Assembly: GCF_027474525.2 (NCBI RefSeq)
Contig: NZ_CP114882.2
Span: 806,001 to 870,000 of the forward strand
Direction: 5' to 3'
Source of the DNA: Flavobacterium lacustre
Lineage (GTDB): Bacteria > Bacteroidota > Bacteroidia > Flavobacteriales > Flavobacteriaceae
Length of the DNA: 64,000 nucleotides
Numbering within the stretch: position 1 is the stretch's first letter; each line of letters starts with the position of its first letter. The position numbers were made by a program, and so were the translations under genes. The notes beneath the pieces are model-generated. The model did not search any database, had not been told where the DNA came from, and was given only the letters and a program-made list of their open reading frames with translations. Of this stretch, positions 36,354 through 45,106 are shown one piece after another.

Positions 36354-38330
36354 ATGAGAACCGGAAAACAAAAAATAGTTCTAGCGGCAAAAATACTCAG
36401 CGTTGTAATTATAGGCCTAATGGTCGGGTTTTATTTTTTCCGTGATGAATTATTACAACAAACGCTTGTAAAGGTTTCTAATAAAATGGAACAGGATTAC
36501 AACAGCACTTTCTCTATAAAAAGCGCTTCTTTTGACGGATTTTCAGGTGTGAATCTAACGGATGTTATTCTAGCTCCAAAAGGTGCTGACACGCTTTTTA
36601 AAATTCAAAAAATGAAAACCAGTGTCAGTTTCTGGCATTTATTAATAGGCGATGTGCAACTAGGCACTTTAGAAATCAAAAATGGTTATGTACAACTGAC
36701 CAAGAAAGGAAATGTCAAAAATTTTCAAGCCTTTCTAAAAAAAGACAATGCCGTAAAATCCTCGAACGAAAAAAGAGATTATGCGGAATTTGCCTACCGA
36801 ATTATTTCTAAATTATTGAATCTGGTTCCAACCGATATGAGCATCGAAAACCTGACTTTTAAGTTAGACGATAACGGTAAAAAAGCCAGAATCGACATCA
36901 AGAAATTAATACTTGATGACAAAGAACTGGAAACCGCAATCGATGTGCAAACTAATACTTTCAAGCAAAGATGGGAAATTAAAGGGTTTGCCGATCCTAG
37001 AAATAAAACAGCCGATATTCGTTTTTTTAACCGAGATACCGGCGCTATCAAAGTGCCTTATTTTGACGAACGTTTCAATCTGATTTCCAGCTTTGATTCC
37101 ATCCGACTCAACATTGAAGACATAGACAGAGACGGTGATGAATTGCATATCGATGGTTATGCCGCCATTGCAAATTTGAAAATAAATCACGCCAAAATTG
37201 CCAGTAAAGATGTCATTATCAAAAATGCGCGTTTTGATTACAGGTTCTTGCTAGGTTCTGATTTTATTTCGGTTGACAGCACATCGACAGTAGAATTCAA
37301 CAAAATAAAATTTCATCCTTATCTCGCCTACGAAACCGAAGAAGACACCATCTACAAACTCAAAATTGACATCCCAAACATGAAGGCGCAAGACTTTATT
37401 TCGTCTCTTCCTGACGGTTTGTTCACTAACTTTCAAGGCATGCAAGCGAGCGGAAGTTTTGATTACAAACTGGACTTCATGTTCAATAAAAATAAACCGA
37501 ACACCATTATTTTTGACAGTAAACTAAACAAAGAAAACCTTAGGATTACCAAATTTGGTCAAGCCAATTTAAATAAACTCAATGGTGAATTTGTATATCG
37601 TGCCATTATAAAAAATGTGTTGCAACGCCCGGTTTTAGTTGGTGCCGCCAATCCCGATTATACGCCGTTGAACCAAATTTCACCTTATTTAAGAAAATGT
37701 GTCCTCACTACCGAAGACCCTTCTTTTTTCTCCCATCGTGGTTTTATTACAGAAGCGTTCAAACAATCGATTATTAAAAATATCAAAACCAAAAAATTCT
37801 CTCGTGGCGGCAGCACCATCAGTATGCAGCTAATAAAGAATGTATTCCTGACCCGAGAAAAAACAATTTCCCGAAAAATGGAAGAAATTTTATTGGTATA
37901 TCTATTAGAAAATAACCGAATTGCAAGTAAAGAGCGCATGCTCGAAGTGTATTTTAACATCATCGAATGGGGACCAAATGTATATGGAATTGGGGAAGCG
38001 AGTCGTTTTTATTTCCAAAAAAGCCCTTCGGATTTAACATTGAACGAATGCTTATTCTTAGCCACTATTATTCCGAGTCCAAAGAAATTCATGTACCAAT
38101 TTGACAATCAAGGAAATTTAAAAGGATACGCAAATAAAAACCAACGCTACCTGAGCAACCTGATGTTGAAACGTGGTATTCTGACTTCTGAAGATACGAT
38201 TGGTCAACATGGTGTTTATGTTTCCGGAAATGCACGTTCCTATTTGAATATTGTGAAGATTCAGGATTCAACAGCGATTCCTTTGGATTCGCTTAGTATA
38301 AAAATAGAGGATGAAGAATTTGATTTTTAA
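36354..38330 (+). CDS. AsmA-like region fused to a GT51 peptidoglycan glycosyltransferase
   Basis: A 658-residue protein with one N-terminal membrane helix (residues 12-28). A large periplasmic region (about 30-400) resembles AsmA/DUF3971-type lipid-transfer domains in its repeated strand pattern. A GT51 glycosyltransferase domain follows from about 440. GT51 motifs are clear: the catalytic Glu in TTEDPSFFSHRGF, RGGSTISMQLIKN, and RKMEEILLVYLLE. There is no transpeptidase domain. It would polymerise lipid II glycan chains. The combination is unusual compared with class A penicillin-binding proteins or MtgA. It sits alone, between the folate gene and a shared terminator. Confidence 0.85.
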   Translation: MRTGKQKIVLAAKILSVVIIGLMVGFYFFRDELLQQTLVKVSNKMEQDYNSTFSIKSASFDGFSGVNLTDVILAPKGADTLFKIQKMKTSVSFWHLLIGDVQLGTLEIKNGYVQLTKKGNVKNFQAFLKKDNAVKSSNEKRDYAEFAYRIISKLLNLVPTDMSIENLTFKLDDNGKKARIDIKKLILDDKELETAIDVQTNTFKQRWEIKGFADPRNKTADIRFFNRDTGAIKVPYFDERFNLISSFDSIRLNIEDIDRDGDELHIDGYAAIANLKINHAKIASKDVIIKNARFDYRFLLGSDFISVDSTSTVEFNKIKFHPYLAYETEEDTIYKLKIDIPNMKAQDFISSLPDGLFTNFQGMQASGSFDYKLDFMFNKNKPNTIIFDSKLNKENLRITKFGQANLNKLNGEFVYRAIIKNVLQRPVLVGAANPDYTPLNQISPYLRKCVLTTEDPSFFSHRGFITEAFKQSIIKNIKTKKFSRGGSTISMQLIKNVFLTREKTISRKMEEILLVYLLENNRIASKERMLEVYFNIIEWGPNVYGIGEASRFYFQKSPSDLTLNECLFLATIIPSPKKFMYQFDNQGNLKGYANKNQRYLSNLMLKRGILTSEDTIGQHGVYVSGNARSYLNIVKIQDSTAIPLDSLSIKIEDEEFDF

Positions 38331-38336
38331 ACCCAA

Positions 38337-38382
38337 AAAAGAACCCTGTCAAAGTTAAAATCTCTGACAGGGTTCTTTTTTT
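38337..38382. terminator. Bidirectional terminator between GT51 and aldo/keto reductase genes
   Basis: AAGAACCCTGTCA pairs with TGACAGGGTTCTT around a 13-base loop, with T- and A-runs outside. It serves both converging genes. Confidence 0.88.
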
Positions 38383-38403
38383 AGAATTATTGGCGTTCTT
38401 AAT

Positions 38404-39441
38404 TTAAGGTGCCGGATCCGGAATTACAGCATGAACTTCATCAATTGCTTTTAGAATCTCGTCTGAAACAGATACGTTAATAGTTGCTATATTTTCTTTT
38501 AATTGGTCTAATGTGGTTGCGCCAATAATGGTGCTGGTCACAAACGGCTGCTGTTCGATAAATGCCAATGACAATTCCGTTAAGCTCAATCCGTTTTTGG
38601 TTGCAATTTCCTGATACAACCGAGTAGCTTCAGCACATTGTGCGCTGTTATATCTTGAAAATTGTGGAAACAATGTAATTCTGGCATCAGGCTGTTTTTC
38701 ACCCGACAAAAATTTACCGGATAAAACACCAAAAGCCATTGGTGAATAAGCCAACAAACCTACATTTTCCCGCATACAGATTTCGGCAGAACCCGCTTCA
38801 AAAAGACGGTTTAATAACGAATATGGATTTTGAATGGTTTTAATTTTTGGCAAATTATGGTATTTACTTTCTTCAAGAAAACGCATAATTCCCCAAGGCG
38901 TTTCATTTGAAAGCCCGATATGATTGATTTTTCCTTCTTTGATAAATCCATCTAAGGTTTCGAGAACACTATGAATGTTGTCTTCCCAAGCATCATCCTG
39001 AACTTTGAACCCGCGTTGTCCAAAAAAATTGGTTTTGCGTTCCGGCCAATGCAATTGATACACATCAATATAATCCGTTTGCAGGCGTTGTAAACTTTGG
39101 TCTAACGCAAATTTGATACTGGCTGGCGAGAAGTCATTTTTCTCGCGCATGTACGTAAAATTAGGATTGGGTCCGGCAATTTTAGACGCTAAAATTACCT
39201 CTTCTCTTTTACCTGTTTTTTTGAACCAAGTTCCCAAGATTCGTTCGGTGCTTCCGTATGTTTCCTCGCGAGCGGGAACCGAATACATTTCGGCAGTGTC
39301 AAAAAAATTGATTCCGTTTTCAAAAGCATAATCCATTTGGGCGTGACCATCAGCTTCGGTATTTTGTTGCCCAAAAGTCATGGTTCCAAGACAAATTTTG
39401 CTGACTTTTATATCCGTATTGGGTAAAGTGGTATATTTCAT
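38404..39441 (-). CDS. tas: Aldo/keto reductase, Tas-like
   Basis: A 345-residue NADP(H)-linked aldo/keto reductase. The N-terminus IKVSKICLGTMTFGQQNTEA, the catalytic-tetrad segment NFFDTAEMYSVP, ASKIAGPNP and VYQLHWPERKTNFFGQ match the E. coli Tas protein throughout and at the C-terminus (AVIPDPAP). Tas was found as a suppressor of tyrosine auxotrophy in starved E. coli; its natural substrate is not established. The gene stands alone, with a possible promoter box at 39474-39481. Confidence 0.86.
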   Translation of the reverse strand: MKYTTLPNTDIKVSKICLGTMTFGQQNTEADGHAQMDYAFENGINFFDTAEMYSVPAREETYGSTERILGTWFKKTGKREEVILASKIAGPNPNFTYMREKNDFSPASIKFALDQSLQRLQTDYIDVYQLHWPERKTNFFGQRGFKVQDDAWEDNIHSVLETLDGFIKEGKINHIGLSNETPWGIMRFLEESKYHNLPKIKTIQNPYSLLNRLFEAGSAEICMRENVGLLAYSPMAFGVLSGKFLSGEKQPDARITLFPQFSRYNSAQCAEATRLYQEIATKNGLSLTELSLAFIEQQPFVTSTIIGATTLDQLKENIATINVSVSDEILKAIDEVHAVIPDPAP

Positions 39442-39473
39442 AAAGGGTTTAATTCTATTTTAATTTTCGAAAA

Positions 39474-39481
39474 CAAAGATA
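39474..39481 (-). promoter_or_regulatory. Possible -7 promoter box of the tas-like gene
   Basis: The minus strand reads TATCTTTG, matching TAnnTTTG, 32 bases before the start codon. Confidence 0.35.
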
Positions 39482-39547
39482 AAATTTGTTTGTCATTTTG
39501 ATTTTAGAGTTAACAGAAAATTTGGAAACGTTTATAACCTATATCAA

Positions 39548-39579
39548 AAAAGGTCCAAAGCATACACTTTGGACCTTTT
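39548..39579 (-). terminator. Terminator downstream of the OmpA-like gene
   Basis: On the minus strand AGGTCCAAAG pairs with CTTTGGACCT and is followed by TTTTTGAT. It lies about 65 bases beyond the gene's stop, after the palindrome at 39603-39634. Confidence 0.8.
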
Positions 39580-39602
39580 AACTTTTGTCATTTATACTAA
39601 AG

Positions 39603-39634
39603 AGCTTTGGCAAAGTTTAAAACTTTGCCAAAGC
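39603..39634. repeat. Perfect 32-base palindrome after the OmpA-like gene
   Basis: AGCTTTGGCAAAGTTT is followed directly by its reverse complement, so two 16-base arms meet with no loop. It is 9 bases after the OmpA-like stop on the minus strand and lacks a long T-run. Confidence 0.85.
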
Positions 39635-39642
39635 TGTATTCT

Positions 39643-40584
39643 TTAATTAATCTCATTGAGCATTTCGGCAATTTCGTCTAATCTTGGAGTCAGGATAATT
39701 TCGATTCTACGGTTTTTGGCTTTTCCTTCGGCAGTTGCATTGCTGGCTAATGGGGAAAATTCTCCTCTTCCGGCAGCCGTAAGATTTTGTTTATTGATTT
39801 TTTTATTTTCACTCAAAATGGCAACAATAGCTGTAGCTCTTTTGGTTGATAAATCCCAGTTATCCGCAATTGGACCTGAAGCAGTAAAAGCATCATCATC
39901 TGTGTGACCTTCGATAAGTACGGAAATATCCGGATTGTCACCCAACACTTTTCCAACTTCGATTACGGCTTTCTTCCCTTCGGCACCAACGGCCCAACTT
40001 CCAGAATTAAACAGTAATTTATTTTCCATAGAAACATAAACTTTTCCGTTTTTTTGCTCTACGGTTAACCCTTTTCCTTCAAAACTATTTAAGGCTTTTG
40101 ATAATGTTTCTTTCAGTTTTTTCATGCTGGCTTCTTTAGCCGCAATCAAATCTTCGAGTTCTTGTAGTCTTTGTGCGCTCTTGTTTAAACGCTCTTGTTC
40201 GATGGCTAATGCTTTTCCTTTGGCTTCTAATTGCTCTAGTAAATCACGATTTTTTTTCATGTTGCTTTGCAAAGCATCATTGCTGTTTTTTTCTAAAGCG
40301 GCATACGAATCCTGAAGGACTTTGAATTTGTTTTGAGAAGCTTCGTAATCTGATTTTAGTTTAGCATAATCTGATTTTGCTTTTTCTAATTCTGATTTCA
40401 AAGCCGTTCCGTCTAATTCCAGTTGGTTTTTAGCTTTTAGCAAATTGGCATTTTCATCTGCCATGCTTCGGTTTTCTTTTTTTAGATCAGCGTATTTACT
40501 TTCTAAATCATTGTAAATTTTCTTTGATACGCAAGACGTTGTAAGTGCGAATAATAGTAATGCGATGGAAACTCTTTTTATCAT
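39643..40584 (-). CDS. OmpA family lipoprotein with long coiled coil
   Basis: A 313-residue predicted lipoprotein; the lipobox ends at LTTSC (Cys18). Residues 25-160 are almost entirely a coiled coil rich in Lys, Glu, Ala and Leu (LELDGTALKSELEKAKSDY). Residues 185-305 form an OmpA C-terminal domain that binds peptidoglycan: VLIEGHTDDDAF, NWDLSTKRATAIVAIL and GKAKNRRIEIIL. It would tether the outer membrane to the cell wall, with the coiled coil as a spacer. It is followed by two hairpins and stands alone. Confidence 0.88.
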   Translation of the reverse strand: MIKRVSIALLLFALTTSCVSKKIYNDLESKYADLKKENRSMADENANLLKAKNQLELDGTALKSELEKAKSDYAKLKSDYEASQNKFKVLQDSYAALEKNSNDALQSNMKKNRDLLEQLEAKGKALAIEQERLNKSAQRLQELEDLIAAKEASMKKLKETLSKALNSFEGKGLTVEQKNGKVYVSMENKLLFNSGSWAVGAEGKKAVIEVGKVLGDNPDISVLIEGHTDDDAFTASGPIADNWDLSTKRATAIVAILSENKKINKQNLTAAGRGEFSPLASNATAEGKAKNRRIEIILTPRLDEIAEMLNEIN

Positions 40585-40643
40585 TTTTTTTATTTTTTAT
40601 GGTATTCTTGTTCTTTTGAAACTAAAAAAGTGCTAGTTTATTG

Positions 40644-40730
40644 CGATGCCCTAGCCCTGATGGAAACGGCATCCTTTTGTGGCGGCGTTCGGCACAAAAG
40701 ATATAGTGTACAGCAGGAAACAGCTCCTTA
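40644..40730. ncRNA. Structured intergenic element, type 1
   Basis: The element contains CCCTAGCCCTGATGG at the left, a hairpin CTTTTGTG-loop-CACAAAAG at 40674-40700, then ATATAG and AGCAGGAAACAGCTCC. From memory, very similar sequences occur between genes in many flavobacterial genomes; this was not checked. It lies between the OmpA-like gene and xth on the minus strand. No function is known to me, and whether it acts as RNA is inferred. Confidence 0.45.
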
Positions 40731-40736
40731 ATTGTA

Positions 40737-41501
40737 TTATTCTATTTCCACCAAAATGGGACAATGGTCTGAATGCTTGGCTTCGGGCAGGATTAAGGCT
40801 CTTTTGATTTTGTCTTTCAGCGGTTCACTAACCAAGCAATAATCGATGCGCCATCCTTTGTTATTGGCTCTGGCTGTGGGCGCGCGCTGACTCCACCAGG
40901 TATAATTGTTGGGTTCTTTGTTTAAAAATCGGAAGCTGTCTATGAATCCGCTTTTCATAAAAGCATCCAGCCAGGCTCTTTCTTCGGGTAAAAAACCGGA
41001 CACTTTTTTGTTGCGAATGGGATCGTGTATGTCAATCGCTTCATGGCAAATATTGTAGTCGCCACAGATTACCAGATTTGGGATTTCCTTTTTCAACTCG
41101 GAAATATAATTCTGAAAATCATCCATGTACATGAATTTATGGTCGAGACGCTCAATATTAGTTCCCGATGGCAAGTACAAACTCATCACCGATAATTCAT
41201 CAAAATCTATTCGAAGATTTCTGCCTTCAAAATCCATGTGCTGAATTCCGGTGCCAAAGACTACGTTTTTAGGTTTTACTTTTGATAAAATAGCCACGCC
41301 GCTATATCCTTTTTTGGTCGCCGGATACCAATAATGATAAGGATAACCTGCCAACTCAAGGTCTAAAGTCGGGATTTGTTCCTCGGTTGCTTTTATTTCC
41401 TGAAGACAAATAACATCAGGATTGGCTTGTTGCAACCACTCTACAAATCCTTTTGAAATAGCGGATCTGATTCCGTTTACGTTGTATGAAATAATTTTCA
41501 T
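40737..41501 (-). CDS. xth: Exodeoxyribonuclease III
   Basis: A 254-residue AP endonuclease/3'-exonuclease of the ExoIII family for base-excision repair. The metal-binding Asn in YNVNGIRSA, the Glu in CLQEIKATE, Asp and Asn in ICGDYNICHE and the final Asp-His pair in KHSDHCPILVE are all visible. Tyr and Arg/Trp contacts to DNA follow the usual order. Length is normal. It is divergent from the olsF-like gene and has no tight downstream neighbour. Confidence 0.94.
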   Translation of the reverse strand: MKIISYNVNGIRSAISKGFVEWLQQANPDVICLQEIKATEEQIPTLDLELAGYPYHYWYPATKKGYSGVAILSKVKPKNVVFGTGIQHMDFEGRNLRIDFDELSVMSLYLPSGTNIERLDHKFMYMDDFQNYISELKKEIPNLVICGDYNICHEAIDIHDPIRNKKVSGFLPEERAWLDAFMKSGFIDSFRFLNKEPNNYTWWSQRAPTARANNKGWRIDYCLVSEPLKDKIKRALILPEAKHSDHCPILVEIE

Positions 41502-41668
41502 TAAAGTATTTTTTGTATTTTTCTCGAAAAAAATAATGTTAGTCTATGGGTATCAGAAACCTACTTTTTTTATTCTAATGAAAAAAAACGGCATTTATCT
41601 GTACGTTTCAAATGTAATAAAAAAGTATAAGTTTGATTCAGAAAAAGAGAGAAAATGGAGTTTTTTGC

Positions 41669-41676
41669 TATCTTTG
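41669..41676 (+). promoter_or_regulatory. Predicted -7 promoter box of the olsF-like gene
   Basis: TATCTTTG matches TAnnTTTG and lies 29 bases before the ATG at 41705. It lies inside the longer open frame that begins at 41633, which supports the later start. Confidence 0.5.
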
Positions 41677-41704
41677 TTTCTTGCTCAAAAAAAAACAAAT
41701 TTAC

Positions 41705-43507
41705 ATGGGTTTAGTAACCGCAAAAGAAGTTGCACAAGCAATAAATGCAGACAAGTACGGAGTTTTAGGTACTTTTTCGGGCTGGTTGCTGATGAAGGTG
41801 CTAAAAATTTCTACCTTAAATAAAGTGTATGACAGAAACAAACATCTGCAAGATGTTGACTTCTTGAATGGCATATTAGATGATTTACAAATAAAATTCG
41901 AAATCCCGGAAGAAGATTTAAAACGATTGCCCAAAGAAGGTGCTTATATCACGATTTCAAATCATCCTTTGGGTGGTATTGACGGTGTTTTATTATTGAA
42001 ATTAATGCTCGAAAGAGAACCTAATTTCAAGATTATCGCTAATTTTCTTTTGCATCGTATTGAACCGCTGAAGAAATATATCATGCCTGTAAATCCTTTT
42101 GAAAATCATAAGGATGCCAAATCAAGTGTGGTGGGAATCAAGGAAACACTTCGCCATTTGAGCGACGGAAAACCACTGGGCATGTTTCCTGCCGGAGAAG
42201 TTTCAACGTACAAAGACGGGAAATTAATGGTAGACAAACCTTGGGAAGAAGGCGCTATTAAGGTAATCCGGAAAGCACAAGTTCCTGTTGTCCCTATTTA
42301 TTTTCATGCCAAAAACAGCCGATTGTTTTACTTGCTTTCTAAAATTGGCAGCACGTTACGTACCGCAAAACTGCCTTCGGAAGTTTTTAGTCAAAAACAT
42401 CGGGTGATTAAAGTGCGTATTGGGAAACCTATTTCGGTAAGTGAGCAAAATGAGCACACTACTTTAGAGGATTATTCCGAATTTTTGAGAAAGAAAACCT
42501 ACATGCTTGCGAATCCTTTTGAGAAAGAAAGCAAACTGTTGACACCTCCAAATTTAAAAATCCCCAAGAGTCCGAAGAAAATTGTTACTCCTGCTAATGG
42601 CGAGAAAATAATTGCCGAAGTAGATGCTTTGCGAAGTACAGATTGCCGACTTTTACAAAGTAAAAATTATGAGGTTTTCTTTACCGAAGCTTCTAAAATC
42701 CCCAATATTCTGCATGAATTGGGACGCCTTAGAGAAATCACTTTCCGTGAAGTGGGTGAAGGGACAAACGAGTCTATTGATTTAGATAAATTTGATAAAT
42801 ATTACCACCATATGTTTTTATGGGATGATGATGCCAAGAAAGTTGCCGGTGCTTACCGAATGGGATTGGGTTCCGAAATTTATCCAAAATACGGAATGGA
42901 AGGTTTTTACCTCAACGACCTTTTTAGATTTGAACCTGAATTGCATGATATGATGCACAAGTCGATAGAAATGGGCCGTGCCTTTATCATCAAGGAATAC
43001 CAACAAAAGCCAATGCCTCTTTTCTTGCTTTGGAAAGGAATTATACATACCACTTTGCGTTATCCGGAGCATAAATTTTTATTGGGTGGCGTGAGTATCA
43101 GCAATCAGTTTTCTGATTTTTCGAAATCGCTGATGATTGAATTCATGAAGTCAAATTATTATGACCCTTACATTGCACAATACATTCACCCGAAAAAAGC
43201 CTATAAAGTAAAACTGAAAGATGCAGATAAAGATTTCATTTTTGATGAGGCCGAATCTGATTTGAATAAGTTTGATAAAATTATTGATGAACTGGAACCA
43301 GGAAGTTTGCGCTTGCCGGTTTTGATTAAAAAATACATCAAACAAAATGCAAGAGTAGTCGCGTTTAATGTAGATCCTTTATTTAATAATGCTATTGACG
43401 GATTAATGTACATTCGTATTGCTGATATCCCGGAAAGCACTATGAAACCCGTTATGGAAGAATTTCAGGCGGAACTGGAACGAAAATTAAGCGAGAAAGA
43501 AGATTAA
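41705..43507 (+). CDS. olsF: Bifunctional acyltransferase for ornithine/glycine lipids (OlsF-like)
   Basis: A 600-residue fusion. Residues about 60-290 form a PlsC-type O-acyltransferase domain with SNHPLGGIDG (acyltransferase motif I) and FPAGEVSTY (motif III). Residues about 330-600 are a GNAT-like N-acyltransferase related to OlsB. In Flavobacterium johnsoniae and Serratia, fused OlsF-type enzymes add both acyl chains to ornithine, and related enzymes use glycine, making phosphate-free membrane lipids. Which amino acid is used here cannot be read from sequence. The open frame reaches back to 41633, but the promoter box and the MGLVTAKEVAQAI start favour 41705. The protein acts at the inner membrane. 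Confidence 0.84.
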   Translation: MGLVTAKEVAQAINADKYGVLGTFSGWLLMKVLKISTLNKVYDRNKHLQDVDFLNGILDDLQIKFEIPEEDLKRLPKEGAYITISNHPLGGIDGVLLLKLMLEREPNFKIIANFLLHRIEPLKKYIMPVNPFENHKDAKSSVVGIKETLRHLSDGKPLGMFPAGEVSTYKDGKLMVDKPWEEGAIKVIRKAQVPVVPIYFHAKNSRLFYLLSKIGSTLRTAKLPSEVFSQKHRVIKVRIGKPISVSEQNEHTTLEDYSEFLRKKTYMLANPFEKESKLLTPPNLKIPKSPKKIVTPANGEKIIAEVDALRSTDCRLLQSKNYEVFFTEASKIPNILHELGRLREITFREVGEGTNESIDLDKFDKYYHHMFLWDDDAKKVAGAYRMGLGSEIYPKYGMEGFYLNDLFRFEPELHDMMHKSIEMGRAFIIKEYQQKPMPLFLLWKGIIHTTLRYPEHKFLLGGVSISNQFSDFSKSLMIEFMKSNYYDPYIAQYIHPKKAYKVKLKDADKDFIFDEAESDLNKFDKIIDELEPGSLRLPVLIKKYIKQNARVVAFNVDPLFNNAIDGLMYIRIADIPESTMKPVMEEFQAELERKLSEKED

Positions 43508-43526
43508 AAGTCAATCCATTATATAA

Positions 43527-43560
43527 AAAAACCACCAACATTATATTGGTGGTTTTCTTT
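43527..43560. terminator. Bidirectional terminator after the olsF-like gene
   Basis: AAAAAACCACCAA pairs with TTGGTGGTTTT around a short loop, and CTTTTTT follows. It serves the olsF-like gene and the converging regulator gene. Confidence 0.85.
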
Positions 43561-43561
43561 T

Positions 43562-44761
43562 TTAATTTAGAACCGAATGTTGATTCGTAATATATTCTGT
43601 TGGAGAAATACCTGTTTCTTCTTTGAAAGCCGCATAAAAATGAGATCTTGTTCTGAAACCAGACCGCTGTCCGATAGCCTCGATAGTTAATGAATTAGAA
43701 AGGCCGCTTTGCAACAATTCTATCGCATGTCTTACCCTCAACTCTGATTTCATTTTTGAAAATCTTGTTCCCATGATTGTATTAACACAATAAGAGATGT
43801 GATTTTTGGGTACTTTAAAATGGATATAAATATCGCTTATTGAAAAATCCGGATTTAAAAAAGGTTTTTCTTGCTCTAAGTATTTTGCTATTTTTTCTGA
43901 CAAATCCTCAAATGGATCTGTGTCATTTTGTGCCTTTTTTTGAGATTTTACACTTTTTTTTATATTGTCTTTCACTTCTTTTTCAACAGATTCAGCAAGC
44001 ACTCTTTTAGGAATACCGTATAAAATATTGGGGAACAACAGTAATGAAAAAGTCATAATACAATATGCTAATGCCGAAACATTATGAATAAAATAGGTGT
44101 TTTGTAATCCTACACTAGGCTTAAGCGACAGCGAATTATAAGTAACAATCATAAAATTAAGTACAATAATCGTGAGCGAAGTAATTAACACAATTAACCA
44201 ACGATATGCTATAAAAGACTGTCTTCCGGGAATCAATTTGTTCTGAGATACTAGCGGCATGAATTTCCAAAGTAAGTAAATACAATAAAAAATATACAAC
44301 AGTAATAAAACAGGACGAAAACTAAAACTAAAAATAGTGCTGAAAAAAATATTTAAATCTAAATCAGGTATAACATCAATATCATTTATAATCGCAGCAG
44401 CTATTTTTAGTTTGTATTGAAAAGGCATAAATAAATACGGAACTATACCTACAAAATGAACGAACCCTGGTATAAAATGCAGTAAATCTGATCTGGATAA
44501 TTTATCTGTATCTGTCAATGTGCCTCTGACATAAAACAAAAGTAACGGTCCTAAAAGCAACATTAATGGTGTAAAGTGATTGTAAAAAACAGCCAGCCAA
44601 AACGGGTCTTTGTAATACACCGTGAAATAATGTGCCATTCCATAAATGGACAAAATGATAAAAAAACAGGACAAAAACAGCGCATTCTTATTAATTTTCC
44701 AGTTGAAAACCAACAAAACACAAGAAATTACTATCGTAAATAGGGAAATGAATAACAACAT
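43562..44761 (-). CDS. Membrane-anchored AraC family regulator
   Basis: A 399-residue protein. Residues 1-245 contain seven hydrophobic helices, from LFISLFTIVISCVLLVF to YCIMTFSLLLFPNILYG. The last 110 residues form an AraC-type double helix-turn-helix: SISDIYIHFKVPKNHISYCV, then ELRVRHAIELL and TIEAIGQRSGFRTRSHFYAAF. Seven-helix AraC proteins are common in Bacteroidota and sense signals through the membrane part. Targets and ligand are unknown. The promoter carries a perfect 10-base direct repeat that may be an operator for autoregulation. The neighbours do not suggest a regulon. Confidence 0.86.
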   Translation of the reverse strand: MLLFISLFTIVISCVLLVFNWKINKNALFLSCFFIILSIYGMAHYFTVYYKDPFWLAVFYNHFTPLMLLLGPLLLFYVRGTLTDTDKLSRSDLLHFIPGFVHFVGIVPYLFMPFQYKLKIAAAIINDIDVIPDLDLNIFFSTIFSFSFRPVLLLLYIFYCIYLLWKFMPLVSQNKLIPGRQSFIAYRWLIVLITSLTIIVLNFMIVTYNSLSLKPSVGLQNTYFIHNVSALAYCIMTFSLLLFPNILYGIPKRVLAESVEKEVKDNIKKSVKSQKKAQNDTDPFEDLSEKIAKYLEQEKPFLNPDFSISDIYIHFKVPKNHISYCVNTIMGTRFSKMKSELRVRHAIELLQSGLSNSLTIEAIGQRSGFRTRSHFYAAFKEETGISPTEYITNQHSVLN

Positions 44762-44844
44762 GAATCCAATGCTTTTTAATTATAAATACAATAATTACTA
44801 GTTCTTGGGGGCATACAAAGAATTTAAAATTTGTCCTTGTTTGG

Positions 44845-44876
44845 CAAAAATAAGACATTATTCAAGATTATTCAAG
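44845..44876 (-). promoter_or_regulatory. Predicted promoter and direct-repeat operator of the AraC-like gene
   Basis: On the minus strand TTG (44875-44873), 20 bases, then TATTTTTG (44852-44845) fit the Bacteroidota consensus. The plus strand shows ATTATTCAAG twice in tandem at 44857-44876, covering the -33 box and spacer. Confidence 0.5.
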
Positions 44877-45030
44877 ACAATACTCGATTGCTTGTTTGTT
44901 TTTTTGGGATTGCTTTAATCATTCTTATTCAAAATTTGTGACCGCAGCACAGGTTCAATACTACAGAAACACCTTTAAATTAAGATTTTACTATTTAAAA
45001 AAGCAATAACAAACGTTCTTAAAAAACTAA

Positions 45031-45067
45031 GGGCTTGACCGAAAATAATTTCAGTCAAGCCCATTTT
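45031..45067 (-). terminator. Terminator of the TM2-domain gene
   Basis: GGGCTTGAC pairs with GTCAAGCCC around a 15-base loop. It starts about 40 bases beyond the gene's stop on the minus strand. T-runs are weak to moderate on both sides. Confidence 0.65.
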
Positions 45068-45106
45068 TATCATTCTTAACGAATGTTATTTGTATTTATT
45101 TGCAAC

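Larger units (their letters stand above)
44762..45106. other. Intergenic stretch upstream of the AraC-like gene
   Basis: About 345 bases. They hold the predicted promoter with direct repeats (44845-44876) and the TM2-gene terminator (45031-45067). I see no gene in the remainder. Confidence 0.55.

Noticed and set aside
41633..41704. Upstream start for the olsF-like gene
   Set aside because: The region holds the -7 promoter box, and the added residues do not resemble the family N-terminus.
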